A stretch of DNA of 64,000 bases. Source: Episyrphus balteatus. Its lineage: Eukaryota; Arthropoda; Insecta; Diptera; Syrphidae. Position 1 is the first letter of the stretch. Every line of letters begins with the position of its first letter. The stretch covers positions 33,405,679 to 33,469,678 of the forward strand of contig NC_079135.1 in the NCBI RefSeq assembly GCF_945859705.1. Reading direction: 5' to 3'. Shown one piece after another: positions 47,330 to 57,445 of the stretch. The notes under the pieces were generated by a model. That model saw only the letters and a list, made by a program, of their open reading frames with translations, was not told the DNA's origin and did not search any database. Both the position numbers and the translations under genes were made by a program.

Positions 47330-47583
47330 GTGCCTGGCTACACGGTGATTTTTCAATCGCCTAAGCAGTGAGTTTGTAGGCAAGGGGGATGAGGAGTGAA
47401 GGGGGAAGATGCTCACGAAGTTAATTGAATTTTCTGAGGGTAGTACAGTCCATTGCTAAATTGTTCCTCTTTTTGACGTTTGTTTCTAGAAAATGTAAAA
47501 GTGGAACGTGATTGGGCACAACAGTGTGTAGCCACCGCATGTGATTTTTCAATCGATTGAAAAATCACTGTGTAGCCAGGCAC
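47330..47583. mobile_element. Tourist-like MITE with TAA duplication, 254 bp
   Basis: TIRs GTGCCTGGCTACAC[GA]GTGAT then TTTTCAATCG, flanked by TAA (47327-47329 and 47584-47586). The subterminal TTTTTCAATCGATTGAAAAA palindrome is repeated near the right end. A 3-bp TAA target with short length suits a PIF/Harbinger (Tourist) MITE. It lies 9 bp from the previous hairpin. Confidence 0.8.
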
Positions 47584-48299
47584 TAACGCTGTTGTTTGGT
47601 TTTGATCACTTTCTGTTTAAACTATCACAAATATAGAAATATCATTCCAACCAAACATATCGGTGCAAATTTTATTTTATAATAGATTAAAGTATAACCA
47701 TTCTATGTCAACTAAAATATATGAAAATATATTGATAAAAAGGTCCATATTTTTTTTCAAAATTTCATCATTTTGAAATAAAATTTCTAAACATAAGGGA
47801 TTATTTTTACTTTTCATTCCAAAAAAAGTGTTTTTGTTCAAATTTTTTGTGAATAGGCTTTTTAATAAATACAAAGAATGAATTTTATTTATTTAAAGAA
47901 AATGGCGACTTCTCGAAGAATAAAATCTTTTTTTTAATTCAAGAAAATTTACACTTTCAAGTAAAAATAAAATTGAATTATTTTCAAAAACTTTATTGCT
48001 TCAATCATTACCTGGGAAAAGTAGCTATCTAAGAAGATCGGGTAAAATTTCAAGCCGATCAGTCTAGCCGTTTCGGTGAAGTTTTCCTCATCGACTTTAA
48101 AAACGCCGTTTTGAGAAAAACCTGTTTAGAGTTTTGGGAACCATTTAAAATATGTTAAGACGTCTTAACAAATACATAGATACCTACTAATCATAAATTT
48201 TCAAACAGTTGGTATACATTCGAAATAAGCAAACAAAAATATTCGATTTTTTATTGGTTACAAGAGTGTGTAACCCCTTAATGTAAACTAAAAAAAAAA

Positions 48300-48350
48300 T
48301 AAAAATAAAATGCACAACTGAACTTGCTCTTAGAAATCGAGTTTGGAAAC
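48300..48350 (-). repeat. Family F1 terminal fragment
   Basis: AAAATGCACAACTGAACTTGC then CTCTTAGA matches the F1 end, with the GGGTCGCAC part deleted. Only the terminus remains. Confidence 0.5.
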
Positions 48351-48544
48351 GTTTTAATTTAATTTATTTATAATTTAATATTTTTTAATTTTTAATTTAA
48401 TTTAGCTTAATATAAGCGACTCAATACTTTTAACAATTATTGTTTTCTTAAAAATTAAATATAGGTACTATAGTGTAGGTATCTATAAGATTAAATAAAT
48501 TAAAAATTAAAAACAAAACAAAAGGTAATATTGAGGAATTTGAA

Positions 48545-48757
48545 TGAACAACAACAACTTGTGTGTGTTACCACCAAGTTCATAGGCTGGAGTTATAGCT
48601 ATTTCACGGGGACCAACCCGATCATCAGACTCCTTTCAGTGGTGCTAAGTCGCTTATGTTCAATTGATTTTGAAAATTGCCCGAGCTGGGCTTGAACTCA
48701 CGACCTAGCGGTTGGGAGGCCGACGCACTACGCTTCGCACCACCGCTGCCACTTGAG
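48545..48757 (-). mobile_element. tRNA-derived SINE
   Basis: Read on the minus strand from 48757, the head is GTGGCAGCGGTGGTGCGAAG, then CGTAGTGCGTCGGCCTCCCA, then GAGTTCAAGCCC. The first and last segments correspond to Pol III A-box-like and B-box (GGTTCAANCCC-type) sequences of a tRNA. A tRNA-unrelated body follows and the 3' end is TTGTTGTTGTTC. Stem pairing is too degraded for a functional tRNA. Confidence 0.75.
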
Positions 48758-50141
48758 AATTCATAACCCCGAACAGGTTTTCCAATTATCAAGTTCACTT
48801 GAACCGACTAGCATTTTTATTAACTCAGACAAGTCTGTTATTGTTCTGATTACACAAGCAGCTGCCTGCAAGTATGAAAATACACAAACCTCTTCTAAGG
48901 TAATATTATTAAAGGACCAGCTACAGCTGTTTCAGATTTAGACGGGACAGTTTTTAGCTATTTGAAGCATTCTTGTTAGTAGTTCATTTTGAACGTCGTA
49001 TTCAGGACGATGAGAGGGTATTAAGAACGGTGGGGTTGGGTCAAAAAAATTTTTTTTCAAAGTTCTGCTTTCAAAATTCTGCTTTTCATAAGTCTGTTTT
49101 ACAAAATAGTGCAAACAATTAAAAAAGAGTTTGGAAAATGGTAAACAGCGCTCGCTTTCCAAAAATAATAAAAGTTTTTTTTTAATTTAACATTCCAAAA
49201 ATAGCTAATGTAATTTTCTTTAATTTTTCACATAAAATTGAATATTCGAAAAGTTGACAAAGAAAAGGAATATTTTGTATCACACAAATAATTAGTTTCT
49301 AATGAATTGTCAACAATATGTATAGATGTGAGTTATTGTCTGACTTTGGTTTTGATTAAATTCATACCAGTTTTTTGCTACTAGCAAAATATTTTTCAAA
49401 TATTTGAAAATAAGTAATTTTTTCTTTAAACTCAGTGTTTACCTACTTCAAATAAATTAGAAAATTTTTTGAAATATTGTTAACAATTAGAAGGAATAAT
49501 CTATAGTAAACAGAGGCGGCGGAAGGGGTGTGCGGAGTGTGCCCCCGCACACGGCCCCGCGCTTGGAGGGGCCCCGCGGGCGCTAAATGAAAATGTCTCG
49601 GTAATAATAAAATCCGAAAAACCATGCATCTTTTCTTTATTTATAACAATCAAACAAATATAAATACCTAATGGAAATTGGCTTGTTTCCACTCGATAGA
49701 AAAAGAAAATTAAACAATTTAAGATTATTGTTTAACTTTTTTTTTCTAAAGTGAAGCACGTATTTAGTTTGCCAAGCACCTGGATTATCTAAAATGTTTG
49801 CCTTAAGATTCCCAATTTAATTTAAAACATAATGAAATGTATACATTTTTTCTTACAAAATCTCAGTGATAAAAACTTTCTCTTTTTTCTATTTTTCAAT
49901 TTTGTAAAGGTATTTAAAATTGGATGAAATAATTTTTTGTATAGAGCTTAAGAATGGGTAAAATTTATTTCCTGTAAAAAAATTGTTTTCTCGCTAACTC
50001 TTGCAATTTATATGTATAGACTGATTTTTCACACTTTGTACCAATTTAAACTTAGGACTTAGAACTTTTCTACTTCATTGAAAAACTTCCAACTAGATGA
50101 TGGATAAAACAAACGTTGAATAGTCGCACAACTTTTTTATA

Positions 50142-50847
50142 CATAGAGATTCAGGAGTAATGTGCCAAAAAGCTAGAGCGTTTAGGTTAAGTCCAGACAA
50201 GAAAAAAATCGTATGGGAGGGGGGTCTATTCCCCCTCGTTTAGCGGGGAGGGGCAATTTAAAAAAAATTGACTTATTTTGGAAAAAAAATTATTAGAAAT
50301 CAAAATCAATAATAACGTGCTATACCTTTTGTAAAGCCAAAACCCTATTCTCTTACAAAAATTTTAAACAAAGCCATAAAATGGCATAGTTTTTGAAAAA
50401 TTAATTTTTAAAATCAAAATTTTGAAAAAAATTGGGAAACAAATTTCAATCTAATTCTTTTCAAAATTGTATGTAACTAAGTACTAATTTAGTTTTTAAA
50501 ATTCAAGAAAACAGAAAACCAGATTCGAGAAATTAACAAAAACCCAAAAATTCTTTTTTCTAAAAAAAAACTCTTTATTTTCTGTTTTTACGTGGCTGGA
50601 TTTGTTGATAAATTAATTTACGAAACATTAACCATTAGCCAATTATTTTTTAAACATTCAGACATAAGGATGCAATAAAGTGATACAGTATTGGATTCAC
50701 CCTGAGTTGATCAACTTTTTTCATTGATAACACCTGAGAATTTTTCTTTCTATGCCTGGGGTGCTCGCCGCCCCATACAATTTTTTTCTTGTCTCGACCT
50801 AACCTACACGCTCTAGCTTTTTGGCACATTACTCCTGAATCACCCTG
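50142..50847. mobile_element. TA-flanked TIR element, 706 bp
   Basis: The ends (CATAGAGATTCAGGAGTAAT on the left, CAGGGTGATTCAGGAGTAAT on the right strand) continue in similarity for about 85 bp. TA flanks both sides (50140-50141 and 50848-50849). CAGGGTG matches the terminus of the element at 22521, suggesting the same Tc1/mariner-type transposase. A segment at 50212-50290 resembles 39536-39610 of the 2-kb palindrome. Confidence 0.8.
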
Positions 50848-51239
50848 TATATCTTCCTGCATCTAGCAGGGAAAGCCCCTTGGTTTTTTCCGGCCTCTTT
50901 TTTTTAATGGAAATCATAAGCAAGTGATTTAAAAAAACAATAGTTTAAAGAAAGAAACAATTTCCTTCTTCCTACTGATAAATTTTAATGTTGTATGTCA
51001 ATATAGCAATGGCACTCAGCGATATTACAGGTTGTTTGAAAAGTGTCAATTTTTCAAATTTTAAGACTAACGTAAGACTAGCCTAACCACATTCTTAGAA
51101 CCGTCAAATAAAGAAGTTATGCAGTTATTTGCGTTTTGCCAACAATAAGATGAGATGGATTTATTCCCTTTTTCCAATTGGTGATTCAATTGATATTTTT
51201 ATATTCTAAAAAAGAAGCCGAGAACAAACTGGCGAAAAC

Positions 51240-52335
51240 AAGAATTTTTACATTCTAAAATAAATATCCAATTTTAGAAAAGTAGAATTTACTCAAAAAT
51301 GACTAACGATTTTATGAAAAAAGCAATCAAGTGTTAGTTTTTATTAGTTTCTATATTTTGATGAAGAAAGTTTGATTTTTATTTTTTATTTAAATAGTCA
51401 AATTTTAGAATAAGCTACATTTAAATTTTTCTAAAATTTGGAATGTAGATAAATAATTTTTGCAAAAATTTCATACCAATTTCACTTAAAATAGTTTTTT
51501 TCCGAAAAATGTTTATAACGGTTTCTAACGATTTTGATTTTTTTTTTCTACAAATGCGCCTTAATAAATCAAATTGCTCAAATTCATTCAAGATTTTGTT
51601 AGGCAGGGCAGCCACTGCAGAAACGTGGTAAAGTGCATTATGCTTAAAGACGATATTGGTGTCAAATTAAAGGTAATGCCATCTTCTTCTTAAATTCAGA
51701 TGTTTTTTGGGTCAAAGGTTGTCAGTTTTATAAAGCAGCCTGCTTTAAGGTTAGAAGCGATGGAAGTGCGTTTTTTGGTATGTTGGTCGACAGTTAAGGA
51801 ATTAGCATTAAAACACAAAATGGTGTTTTGGAAAAAGCTTGATAGATTCTTAACAACGACCCAAAGTATACCTATGCAAAACTACGAATAATTCAGGAAA
51901 AAGTCTCATATAATACGCTGCGCCCCGTTGAACTTATGGAGTTAAAAGGCAAATTTAATTTCGAATTAAAGCTAATAATGTCTACTTTTGAAAACCAGAG
52001 GTCTTTCAAGTCAGAAATTGGAACTTAGGTCATGCAGCCTGTTTTAATGATATGAGCGTTTTTCACTTCTAATGTTCTCACAGGCTTGAGGGTGAAATGC
52101 CAAGCTTCAATCCGCCAGACCTCTCAATTTTGAAAGAAGATGTTTTTTCCTTGTATTGTAATGATTTTAAAAATACTTTGTTAGATAAAAAAAATTCGTT
52201 GAAGAACGAATTAATTTTTTTTCTGATATCTACATACGTATATTTAACAAATCTTATTTATATAAAAAGTTTAAAAAATTAAAGCAATTTGAAATTTAAG
52301 AACAAGTTCGTGAGATCGAGTCGTGCATTTTGTTT
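51240..52335 (+). repeat. Family F1 repeat, degenerate and interrupted
   Basis: F1-like blocks (ACTAACGATTTTATG, CTAACGATTTTGATTTTTT) at 51300-51580 and the terminal GTCGTGCATTTT at about 52319 are separated by unrelated sequence (about 51600-52240) that probably inserted later. Confidence 0.4.
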
Positions 52336-52515
52336 TTCATCTACATTGAAATGAAACACCTATAAGTTTATTTTATCTATTTTTTACTTGAACTTGGACG
52401 GAATATTTGATCCTTTTTTTTTTAAAATGATAGTCCAAAATCATTTTCCTAGGGGCCCCGCAAATTTACCCTCGCACACGGCTCATTTTGGTCTAGCGCC
52501 GCCTCTGATAGTAAA

Positions 52516-53244
52516 TGTTTGACCTATGTATCATAATGATGGTTAAAAAGTCGTTTCTTTGTACCTATATCTTGACATTCAAACCGAATATTTGGTTGTT
52601 AGTTCAAAGAGATATAATAAATTGACATTTTTTGATAGAAATGGTAGCATTATAGCACGAATTTAATAAGGCAATTGTACCTTACAAATAGTTGTGTAGG
52701 TAAATAGTCACATTCATAGATTCTTTAGCCTTTGATAAAACATATTTAAAAACACAATGTTGTGTCTGTTTATTTTGAAAATAAAAAATCTTCATCTTGC
52801 GTAGACTATCACTATTTCCCTTTATTTCGTGTAAGAATTTTGCATTATGTCTGGTTTTTTTCCACAACAGTTGTAGCATAAGTTGTATATTTCTTTATGA
52901 AAGAAAAACTTGACATAATTTCTACAGACACGCTTAGTACTTGCCGCAAAGCACTTTTTCCATCACTCCTTAACCAATAAACAAACAACAACAACAAAAA
53001 ATGAAAGCACCATCATATTATAATGAAATGCTTTCATTAGCATTTGAAGAGCCTCGTGCAAGCACGCACTTCCGTGTTACCATCATAACACTTCAACAAT
53101 CATTTTAAGATAGATATTATTATTCTTAAATTAGTCTCTAAGCAATCTATTTATTTATCCACACCGTAAAAGTGAGTGCTCTCAGGGTAATTTGAACAAA
53201 AATAAAAATTAAACTAATCGATTTTTTATTTTGTATCATTACAG
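52516..53244. other. End of gene B intron 1
   Basis: AT-rich unique sequence. The acceptor TTGTATCATTACAG at 53231-53244 closes the intron. No other feature seen. Confidence 0.5.
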
Positions 53245-53542
53245 GGTCAATCAGAAAGTAAGAAAAGCTCAAAAAAGGCCGGTGGCCCGGAAACTAAAGG
53301 CACAGCAATGTCATTTGGTTTCCGCAAGAAGCTACATACCACACCGAAGAAATCTAAAAATTTACAAAAACAGAAAGAAATGCTCGACAACAATTTAACA
53401 CAAAATTTGGATGAAAAGACAAAACAAAAACTTAATTTTGATACTGTGATAACGAATACCACAGAAGTGGTGGAAAATATTAAGACAACCACAACAACAG
53501 CAACAACAAATCCACAGAAAAATGATAAGAATGGCAATACAG
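53245..53542 (+). CDS. Gene B exon 2
   Basis: Acceptor CATTACAG|GGTCAA, donor AATACAG|GTGAGT. 99 codons plus one base, entered in phase 0 and left in phase 1. Encodes a Lys/Ser-rich stretch (GQSESKKSSKKAGG), the motif AMSFGFRKKL and a Thr-rich tail with TTTTTATTNP. Basic, disordered character. FGFRKK parallels RFGFKG in exon 4, suggesting a repeated short motif. Confidence 0.85.
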
Positions 53543-54739
53543 GTGAGTTTTAACTTAATCTATATGTCTTTGGATTTTTTTCTGTTTTATGCCGGTTAAG
53601 TTTAAGTATCTGCTAATGTTTTATAACATGCAAGCGTCAGTTTGCTTTTTGAGTGAACCATGAAAAATTTTACCAAATTTTGTTAGACGCTAATAATAAT
53701 GTAAGAATCGCATGTTGAATTGACAGGAACCGATTGCAGCGATAACACTATCTCTGAGAGTAATAAAGAAATACAGTGTGTTTGAAAAGAAACAGTCCAA
53801 ATTATTGGAAGGAAAACTCGTTAGTAGGCAAATATCATTGAAACCAAAGATTTTTAGTGATTAAAAATTTGAAATTACAAACGTGCAAATTACAAATTAT
53901 TACCAAAGAGAAAAATTTAGTTTTAGTTAATGTAAAGCTACAAGTTTTTTTTGGGAAAATTTTGCTGTTTTTCGGTGTTTTTAAATTTGGCCATATGTGG
54001 CAAATAAATTGATTTGTATAGTTGAATATGAACCATCGGTGGTCATAGTGTTTTTTATTTTTAGAAATTTCTAAATTACCAAAAGTTATGGAAAGGAGTA
54101 GGTAAAAAAGGAACAAAACTGAAAAAATCAGTTTTTTTCAATAAATGCGATAGGATGCCAGCATATTGCTTAGAAACCTCCAAAAACAAAGATTTTTTTT
54201 TGTCAAACACGAGTGATAATAAGATCTACTATGCCAATAATGATTTCTTTTGTATTTATACGGCCCACCAATAGGTCATAAATAGCAGTCAACGTGTTGA
54301 ATTCGAAGACAAATCACTTTATACCAGTGTATACCAGTTATAATTAAAGATTGGGCAACTCATTACTATATGAAGATTTTTGAATTCACTCTAAATTTCT
54401 GAACTTGATATCTTTTCTATTTTTTCTTCCGCTATCTAAAGCCAATAAAAATGGATCAATTCAATTGAAACTTAGTGTAGAAGATGTTTGAAGACTGCCC
54501 ATAGGGATTTTATTTTTAAATTTAAAATAAGGGTGCTAGTAGATACTTCCAGCATGGTAATTGTAGAAACATTTCTATTCCTAAAACTGGTCCTAAAATT
54601 TTGATAGTAAATAAACTGGTCGCTGTCTGAAGTTGAAGTTGTTTAATTTTTTCAGACTTTTATGTAATTATTTAGTGAATTTCACTATTTGGTTATTATG
54701 CCAGAAATTGTTGGAATTTGATAAATTTGTATTTGAGAA

Positions 54740-55095
54740 GTAGATTTCAACCAAAATTTGTATACAAAAACGATAAAATATACTCGTTATATACAAATTT
54801 TATAAAATTTTCAAAAACATTTTTTTAGAAAATGTTTCAATTTTTTTTTTTTTTTTTGAAAAATCATTTTTTTTAAAACGGGTTGATGAATTTTATTGAA
54901 ACTTTGTTTAAATGTGTTGAATAATATTTTCTTAAAAATGGCATACCACCTTTTCTTTGAAAAATTTTGGAAAATTTTTAAACCTAATTAAAATTTTTTT
55001 TTTAAACGGCTCTAAAGGTTTTCGATTTTTTTGTCTAAAAATTCTCATGGCTTTGTGTAAAAGGTTTTTAAAAACGGCGTTTAATTAATTATAAA
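54740..55095 (+). repeat. Family F1 fragment in gene B intron 2
   Basis: Blocks TTTCAACCAAAATTTGTATA, AAAACGGGTTGATGAA, ATGGCATACCACC and ACGGCTCTAAAGG match internal F1 order. The termini are missing. Confidence 0.5.
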
Positions 55096-55411
55096 AAAAA
55101 TTTGGACCACCCTAACCCGAGATAAATTTTAGCTCCCATAAAATTATCGAACAATTTTAAAAAAACTATAATTAACTTGTATGGAAATTTTATCTCAGCT
55201 AAAATTTAGCTCCATCTGCGTACCAGGCTTTAGATAAGTAACCAATCGTTTGTTGTTGTTTACAGTAGCACTATTTTTTTTTTTTTTTTGAGAAATCTGT
55301 TTTTCTTAGTTTCGTAAAAATCATCCGTAAAAAAACAATTTAAAGAAAATTCACTTAACAGTTTAGGTATTAAAAATGTATACTAACTTAACTACTTCTA
55401 TTTTCAGTCAG

Positions 55412-55480
55412 TTTCTTTGCCAAATTTGTCTTCTGTTTCTGATTTATCTATTCCCTCAGCACCAAATATAAAACGTTTGG
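55412..55480 (+). CDS. Gene B exon 3, likely cassette exon
   Basis: 69 bp, phase 1 on both sides, so it can be skipped without a frame shift. Encodes (V)SLPNLSSVSDLSIPSAPNI-KRL. Two acceptors lie 4 bp apart (TTTTCAG|TCAG|TTTCTTTG). Only the second keeps the frame set by exon 2. Donor TTTGG|GTAAAA. IPSAP recurs in exon 4, supporting coding status. Confidence 0.7.
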
Positions 55481-55731
55481 GTAAAAAGGTGTTTCCAAAA
55501 AATATATATATATTTTTTTCTTGCCAAACACACTGTAGTCAATTACTGTCAGAGTTCGCTATTAATGTTATCTTCAAAAAGTACCTTCCATCAATTTAAC
55601 AAAAAAAACCAAACATTCAGTCGGTATAATATCATTGACACAACCAGAACCAACAAAGAGCTACACCATATCTCCTGCCACCTTGAAAGACTCGCTCATA
55701 AATTCTTTCCTTCTACAATTTATATTTTTAG

Positions 55732-56103
55732 AATCAAATACGACAATACCATCAGCACCACCCCAAAACACAACAACAACAACAACCCCAATGGTAACCT
55801 TTGAGAAAGTGGGTGCGGGAAAGACTCAACATCAGACAATTCCATCAGCAACAACTCAAGGAGTGCCATCCGACAACACTGTTGTCGTTGGACGTTCTAT
55901 CCTCAGCAATGGTGGCAATGGTACCGGTGCCATCAACCGGAGCAATCGTTTCGGCTTCAAAGGCACAAATACAGTGCGACCAGCTTCGACAGGAATCACT
56001 CCCAGGTACCAGAGTGATTTCCAAGATAACGTTGACAACAATAATTACAGCCAAGCCGGCAACTATAACAACAATTTCAACAACAATAACATCAATTCCA
56101 CAA
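55732..56103 (+). CDS. Gene B exon 4
   Basis: Acceptor TATTTTTAG|AATCAA, donor CACAA|GTAAGT, phase 1 in and out (372 bp). Encodes SNTTIPSAPPQN, a (T)6 run, VTFEKVGAGKTQHQ, NRSNRFGFKGTNTVRP and an Asn-rich tail (YNNNFNNNN). The minus-strand ORF over the same bases (55845-56249) is a shadow. Confidence 0.85.
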
Positions 56104-56347
56104 GTAAGTACTTTTGTTGTTTTTAATTGCCAATTGCCTTTGCAACTCATGGCGCGGCGCACATCGCGTCTGCCATCACGCACCACACCAACCTGTGAGC
56201 TGTAAAAGTTGCGTGTAGGCTGTTTGTATAGGCTGCTTAGAGTGTGCATCTATTTTTATACCTTCAATTGATTTGTTTCTCTGTTCTTTTTCTGAATTTG
56301 TTACTTTATTTTTGTCTCGTGTGCATCTGCCTTCGCCACCGTCACAG

Positions 56348-56642
56348 TCAAACGCAGATCGAAGAGCGCACATTCTGGTCGTGCAATGACACCGAATCTA
56401 TCGAATCTTGATCGGCAGCAACAATTCGATGAATCAAGACATCAGCCGCATGCTCCCAAAATAACTCAGAAATCACTCAACTACCATAGTAATGAGTATC
56501 AGCGGAGCCGGCTGCAGTTTCTGCAGCAACAGCCCCATCAACAGCAGCAGCAGCAGCAACAACATGCACACAGACCGACACCATGCCTGGTGAATCCACC
56601 TCAGTACACGTTCGTCAATACTGGAATGCACACAAATGTTAT
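56348..56642 (+). CDS. Gene B exon 5
   Basis: Acceptor CGTCACAG|TCAAACG, donor GTTAT|GTAAGT, phase 1 in and 2 out (295 bp). Encodes KRRSKSAHSGRAMTPNLSN, a basic start that could serve as a microtubule- or actin-binding or phosphorylation segment, then HQQQQQQQQHAH and NPPQYTFVNTGMHTNVM. The CAG/CAA tract may be length-polymorphic. Confidence 0.85.
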
Positions 56643-56714
56643 GTAAGTATCTCAAAAGCGATCTTTTAGGCATCTCCTTCTTCTTATCGTGATACTACTT
56701 GAATTCTTATATAG

Positions 56715-57271
56715 TGTCCGACCAACACCTCGACCACCATCGGCAACGTTTTCAAAGTTTACTCTGCAGACAACAAGTCTCCCAAAGCCGGAATACCCAG
56801 TGCCAATTCGATTGGCTCCATCGTCATCAGCAACAGCAGCAGGAGCATCATCTTCCACAACAGCAGCAGCATCAGCTCCTCAAATGGATCAAAAGACCGC
56901 CAAACAGATGGCCAACAATAATCGCAAGGGATTCCAAGGCAGTCGAGAGATTTCCGCTGATTCAGGACTTTCTAGTTTAGATGCCACTTTAGCTGAACCG
57001 CAACCAGTGCAACCGGGTTCGCCCCGAAGGAACCGCAGTCGGCCACGAAATCTCCAGATGGTAATGAGTGGTCGGCATAAGTTTGAGGTGCGCGATCTGG
57101 AAGATCCTTTGTCCAGTGATAGCGCATCAGTTGAGCCATTGGCATTGCCAAAGTTACCCAGTGCATTTTCTTCGGACAATCAGACAGTGCCATTGAGTGG
57201 CCTGATTCGTTCGAATACTGTTTTGACTAGAGAAGCGTTCTTCCGATCGACTGGTTCGACAGATGAACAAG
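56715..57271 (+). CDS. Gene B exon 6
   Basis: Acceptor TATATAG|TGTCCG after a 72-bp intron, donor AACAAG|GTTGGT, phase 2 in and 1 out (557 bp). Encodes Pro/Ser/Ala-rich text (VRPTPRPPSATFSK), then ISADSGLSSLDATL, GSPRRNRSRPRNLQMV, HKFEVRDLEDPLSSDSASVE and GLIRSNTVLTREAFFRS. These Ser-rich, charge-patterned motifs with no folded domain resemble NAV/CCSER-type scaffolds. The minus-strand frames here are shadows. Confidence 0.88.
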
Positions 57272-57332
57272 GTTGGTTGGTTCTTGAGATAATTTATTGT
57301 ACTTTTTTTTGTTTATTAATCAATTTATATAG

Positions 57333-57445
57333 ATTCAGCTGATACTGGACAGCAACAAAAAACTCCAAAGAATACATCAGACAGTGAAGGTGTGGAAGAG
57401 GAGAAACTATTTTTGGATCGATCCACTTCGGAAAAGTGTGCCAAA
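57333..57445 (+). CDS. Gene B exon 7
   Basis: Acceptor TTTATATAG|ATTCAG after a 61-bp intron, donor GCCAAA|GTAAGT, phase 1 in and 0 out (113 bp). Encodes DSADTGQQQKTPKNTSDSEG then VEEEKLFLDRSTSEKCAK. Too short for standalone ORF detection, but it is supported by both splice sites and phase. Confidence 0.8.

Larger units (their letters stand above)
49511..52507. mobile_element. hAT element, 3 kb, with nested insertions
   Basis: Ends CAGAGGCGGCG and CGCCGCCTCTG, flanked by a perfect 8-bp duplication ATAGTAAA (49503-49510 and 52508-52515). GC-rich subterminal blocks (GTGTGCGGAGTGTGC, GGGGCCCCGC) occur at both ends in inverted orientation. The interior is AT-rich and holds a TA-flanked element (50142-50847) and a diverged F1 copy (about 51240-52335). 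No intact transposase was recognised, so it is non-autonomous or decayed. Confidence 0.85.

Noticed and set aside
48680..48757. A functional tRNA gene on the minus strand
   Set aside because: Only box-like segments remain and stems do not pair; the adjoining body makes it a SINE.
55845..56249. 134-codon minus-strand ORF
   Set aside because: Shadow of gene B exon 4, extending over its donor, without its own splice signals.
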